NCBI GenBank assembly: GCA_000154345.1
Contig: DS480336.1
Span: 1 to 40,142 of the forward strand
Direction of reading: 5' to 3'
Source: [Clostridium] leptum DSM 753
Lineage (GTDB): Bacteria; Bacillota; Clostridia; Oscillospirales; Acutalibacteraceae
Length of the DNA stretch: 40,142 nucleotides
How positions within the stretch are numbered: position 1 is the stretch's first letter; each line of letters opens with the position of its first letter. Position numbers and translations under genes: made by a program. Below, piece by piece: positions 39,600-40,142 of the stretch. The notes beneath the pieces were generated by a model. It did no database searches. It had not been told where the DNA came from and saw only the letters and a program-made list of their open reading frames with translations.

Positions 39600-39624
39600 C
39601 CACCACCCCGAAAGGACATAGATC

Positions 39625-39663
39625 ATGAGTGAGATTCATTTGACGGGTGTTCGCAGCGGTTAG
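39625..39663 (+). CDS. Possible 12-residue peptide or truncated gene
   Basis: MSEIHLTGVRSG, with a good GAAAGGA seven to nine bases upstream, 25 bases behind the exonuclease gene. It ends at once in the stop region of the convergent gene at 39660. It may be the surviving start of a truncated gene at an old junction, or a tiny peptide. Confidence 0.35.
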   Translation: MSEIHLTGVRSG

Positions 39664-39980
39664 AGGGCAGTGGCTTCGTCGATGGTGGTGCGGGGGAGTT
39701 GGTAGAAGCGGGCGAGGGCGTCGGCGTCGAGGTGGGGGTCCATGGTGGAGGCGGCGATGATAGTCCCGTAGAGGGTCCACGTGGTTTCGTTGTCGGTGGG
39801 GTTGTCGGCCCAGTGTTGGCGGAGTTCGGAGAAGGGGTGGTGGTTGAGGAGGAGGCAGGCTCCCATGGAGTAGTCCTCGATTTCGTCGGCGGTGAGGCGG
39901 TTGATGTGGTTGATGTCGGCGAGGACGGCATCGAAGGTGTCGGCTTCGGTTTCGGTTGGTGCGTCCATGTCAATGTTCAT
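39660..39980 (-). CDS. Small acidic hypothetical protein
   Basis: A 106-residue acidic, helical protein (TEADTFDAVLADINHINRLT, DEIEDYSMGACLLLNH) without signal or membrane segment and not of a family I recognise. It converges on the replication operon. The start is uncertain: ATG 39980 gives the plausible N-terminus MNIDMDAPTE but has no clear ribosome binding site; ATG 39968 and TTG 40022 are alternatives. Confidence 0.5.
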   Translation of the reverse strand: MNIDMDAPTETEADTFDAVLADINHINRLTADEIEDYSMGACLLLNHHPFSELRQHWADNPTDNETTWTLYGTIIAASTMDPHLDADALARFYQLPRTTIDEATAL

Positions 39981-40052
39981 GGGGGAAGCCCTAGGGCGCT
40001 GGTGGGTGTTGTGGGGGTGCAACTTCTGTGGGAGTTGTTGGCTTTACTGAGA

Positions 40053-40081
40053 GATCCCCCGGCTGTGGTGGCTGGGGGATC
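40053..40081. terminator. 11-bp hairpin near the right edge
   Basis: GATCCCCCGGC (40053-40063) and GCTGGGGGATC (40071-40081) pair with one G-U and a seven-base loop. It could end transcription entering from the right or form part of the upstream leader of the gene at 39980. No T run follows. The last 50 bases to the window end are increasingly A/T-rich (GCATATATACAGATAC) and hold nothing else I can name. Confidence 0.55.
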
Positions 40082-40142
40082 GTTGTATGTGGGCTGGGGT
40101 TTCCCCTCGCAACACGCCGATACGCATATATACAGATACATC

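Overview
The window reads as part of a high-GC actinobacterial mobile element, most likely a conjugative plasmid. Coding is dense, start and stop codons overlap (ATGA/GTGA) throughout, a WhiB-type Fe-S regulator is present, and the transfer genes are of the actinobacterial/Gram-positive type. From memory, a Tad pilus locus next to ParA and transfer genes recalls the Tad-bearing linear plasmids described in Cutibacterium acnes, so Propionibacteriaceae is my best guess; I could not search to confirm it. No rRNA, tRNA, integrase, transposase, relaxase or CRISPR array is visible.

Layout. (1) 1-1003, plus strand: two small genes, the second with a helix-turn-helix. (2) About 1069-16811, minus strand: a type IV secretion/conjugation region in four apparent operons. 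In transcription order these are: sortase-type surface protein, sortase and L,D-transpeptidase-like lipoprotein; TcpC/VirB8-like, VirB2-like, TcpE/VirB3-like, VirB4, VirB6-like, a lytic enzyme (VirB1-like plus NlpC/P60) and a secreted protein; WhiB-like, FtsK/TcpA-like coupling ATPase and a prepilin peptidase (TadV-like); and two small proteins. (3) 17220-18589, minus: a protein built from about eight ribbon-helix-helix (RHH) units, broken by a one-base frameshift. (4) 18590-20324: regulatory DNA around a sigma-like gene, with GTCTAGC-type repeats. (5) 20325-33663, plus: ParA, a tandem-RHH protein and a full Gram-positive Tad pilus set (RcpC/CpaB-like, TadZ-like, TadA, TadB, TadC, Flp-like pilin, three TadE/G-like pseudopilins), then a LysM/BTAD membrane protein, a lipoprotein, a secreted protein and a membrane J-domain protein. 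(6) 33664-35942: a cargo segment with an RHH antitoxin, its frameshifted toxin and a NUDIX-LOG fusion, bounded by two diverged copies of a J-protein tail plus a regulatory element. (7) 36094-39980: an RHH protein and a replication operon (leader peptide, Rep, secreted HNH nuclease, DnaQ-type exonuclease), then a convergent small gene.

Most notable signals. One non-coding element recurs six times, each time at the head of an operon and in the direction of transcription. It combines CCGCACATCGG with a CCTTCA...TGAAGG dyad, and in four copies an A/T-rich dyad. In one copy (13140-13188) a perfect 14-bp hairpin encloses the Shine-Dalgarno and start codon of the TcpC-like gene. A second signal is an apparent replication origin inside the rep gene: three 23-bp repeats conserved in DNA although each is read in a different frame, then three 12-bp AT-rich repeats carrying TTA leucine codons. 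Rep itself begins inside a hairpin overlapped by a 12-codon leader ORF.

How the parts may work together (inference): the VirB-like channel and FtsK-family ATPase move DNA, the Tad pilus and sortase-linked VaFE surface protein could give cell contact, and the prepilin peptidase in the transfer region would serve the Tad pilins 25 kb away. WhiB, sigma-like and RHH proteins are candidate regulators of the repeated sites.
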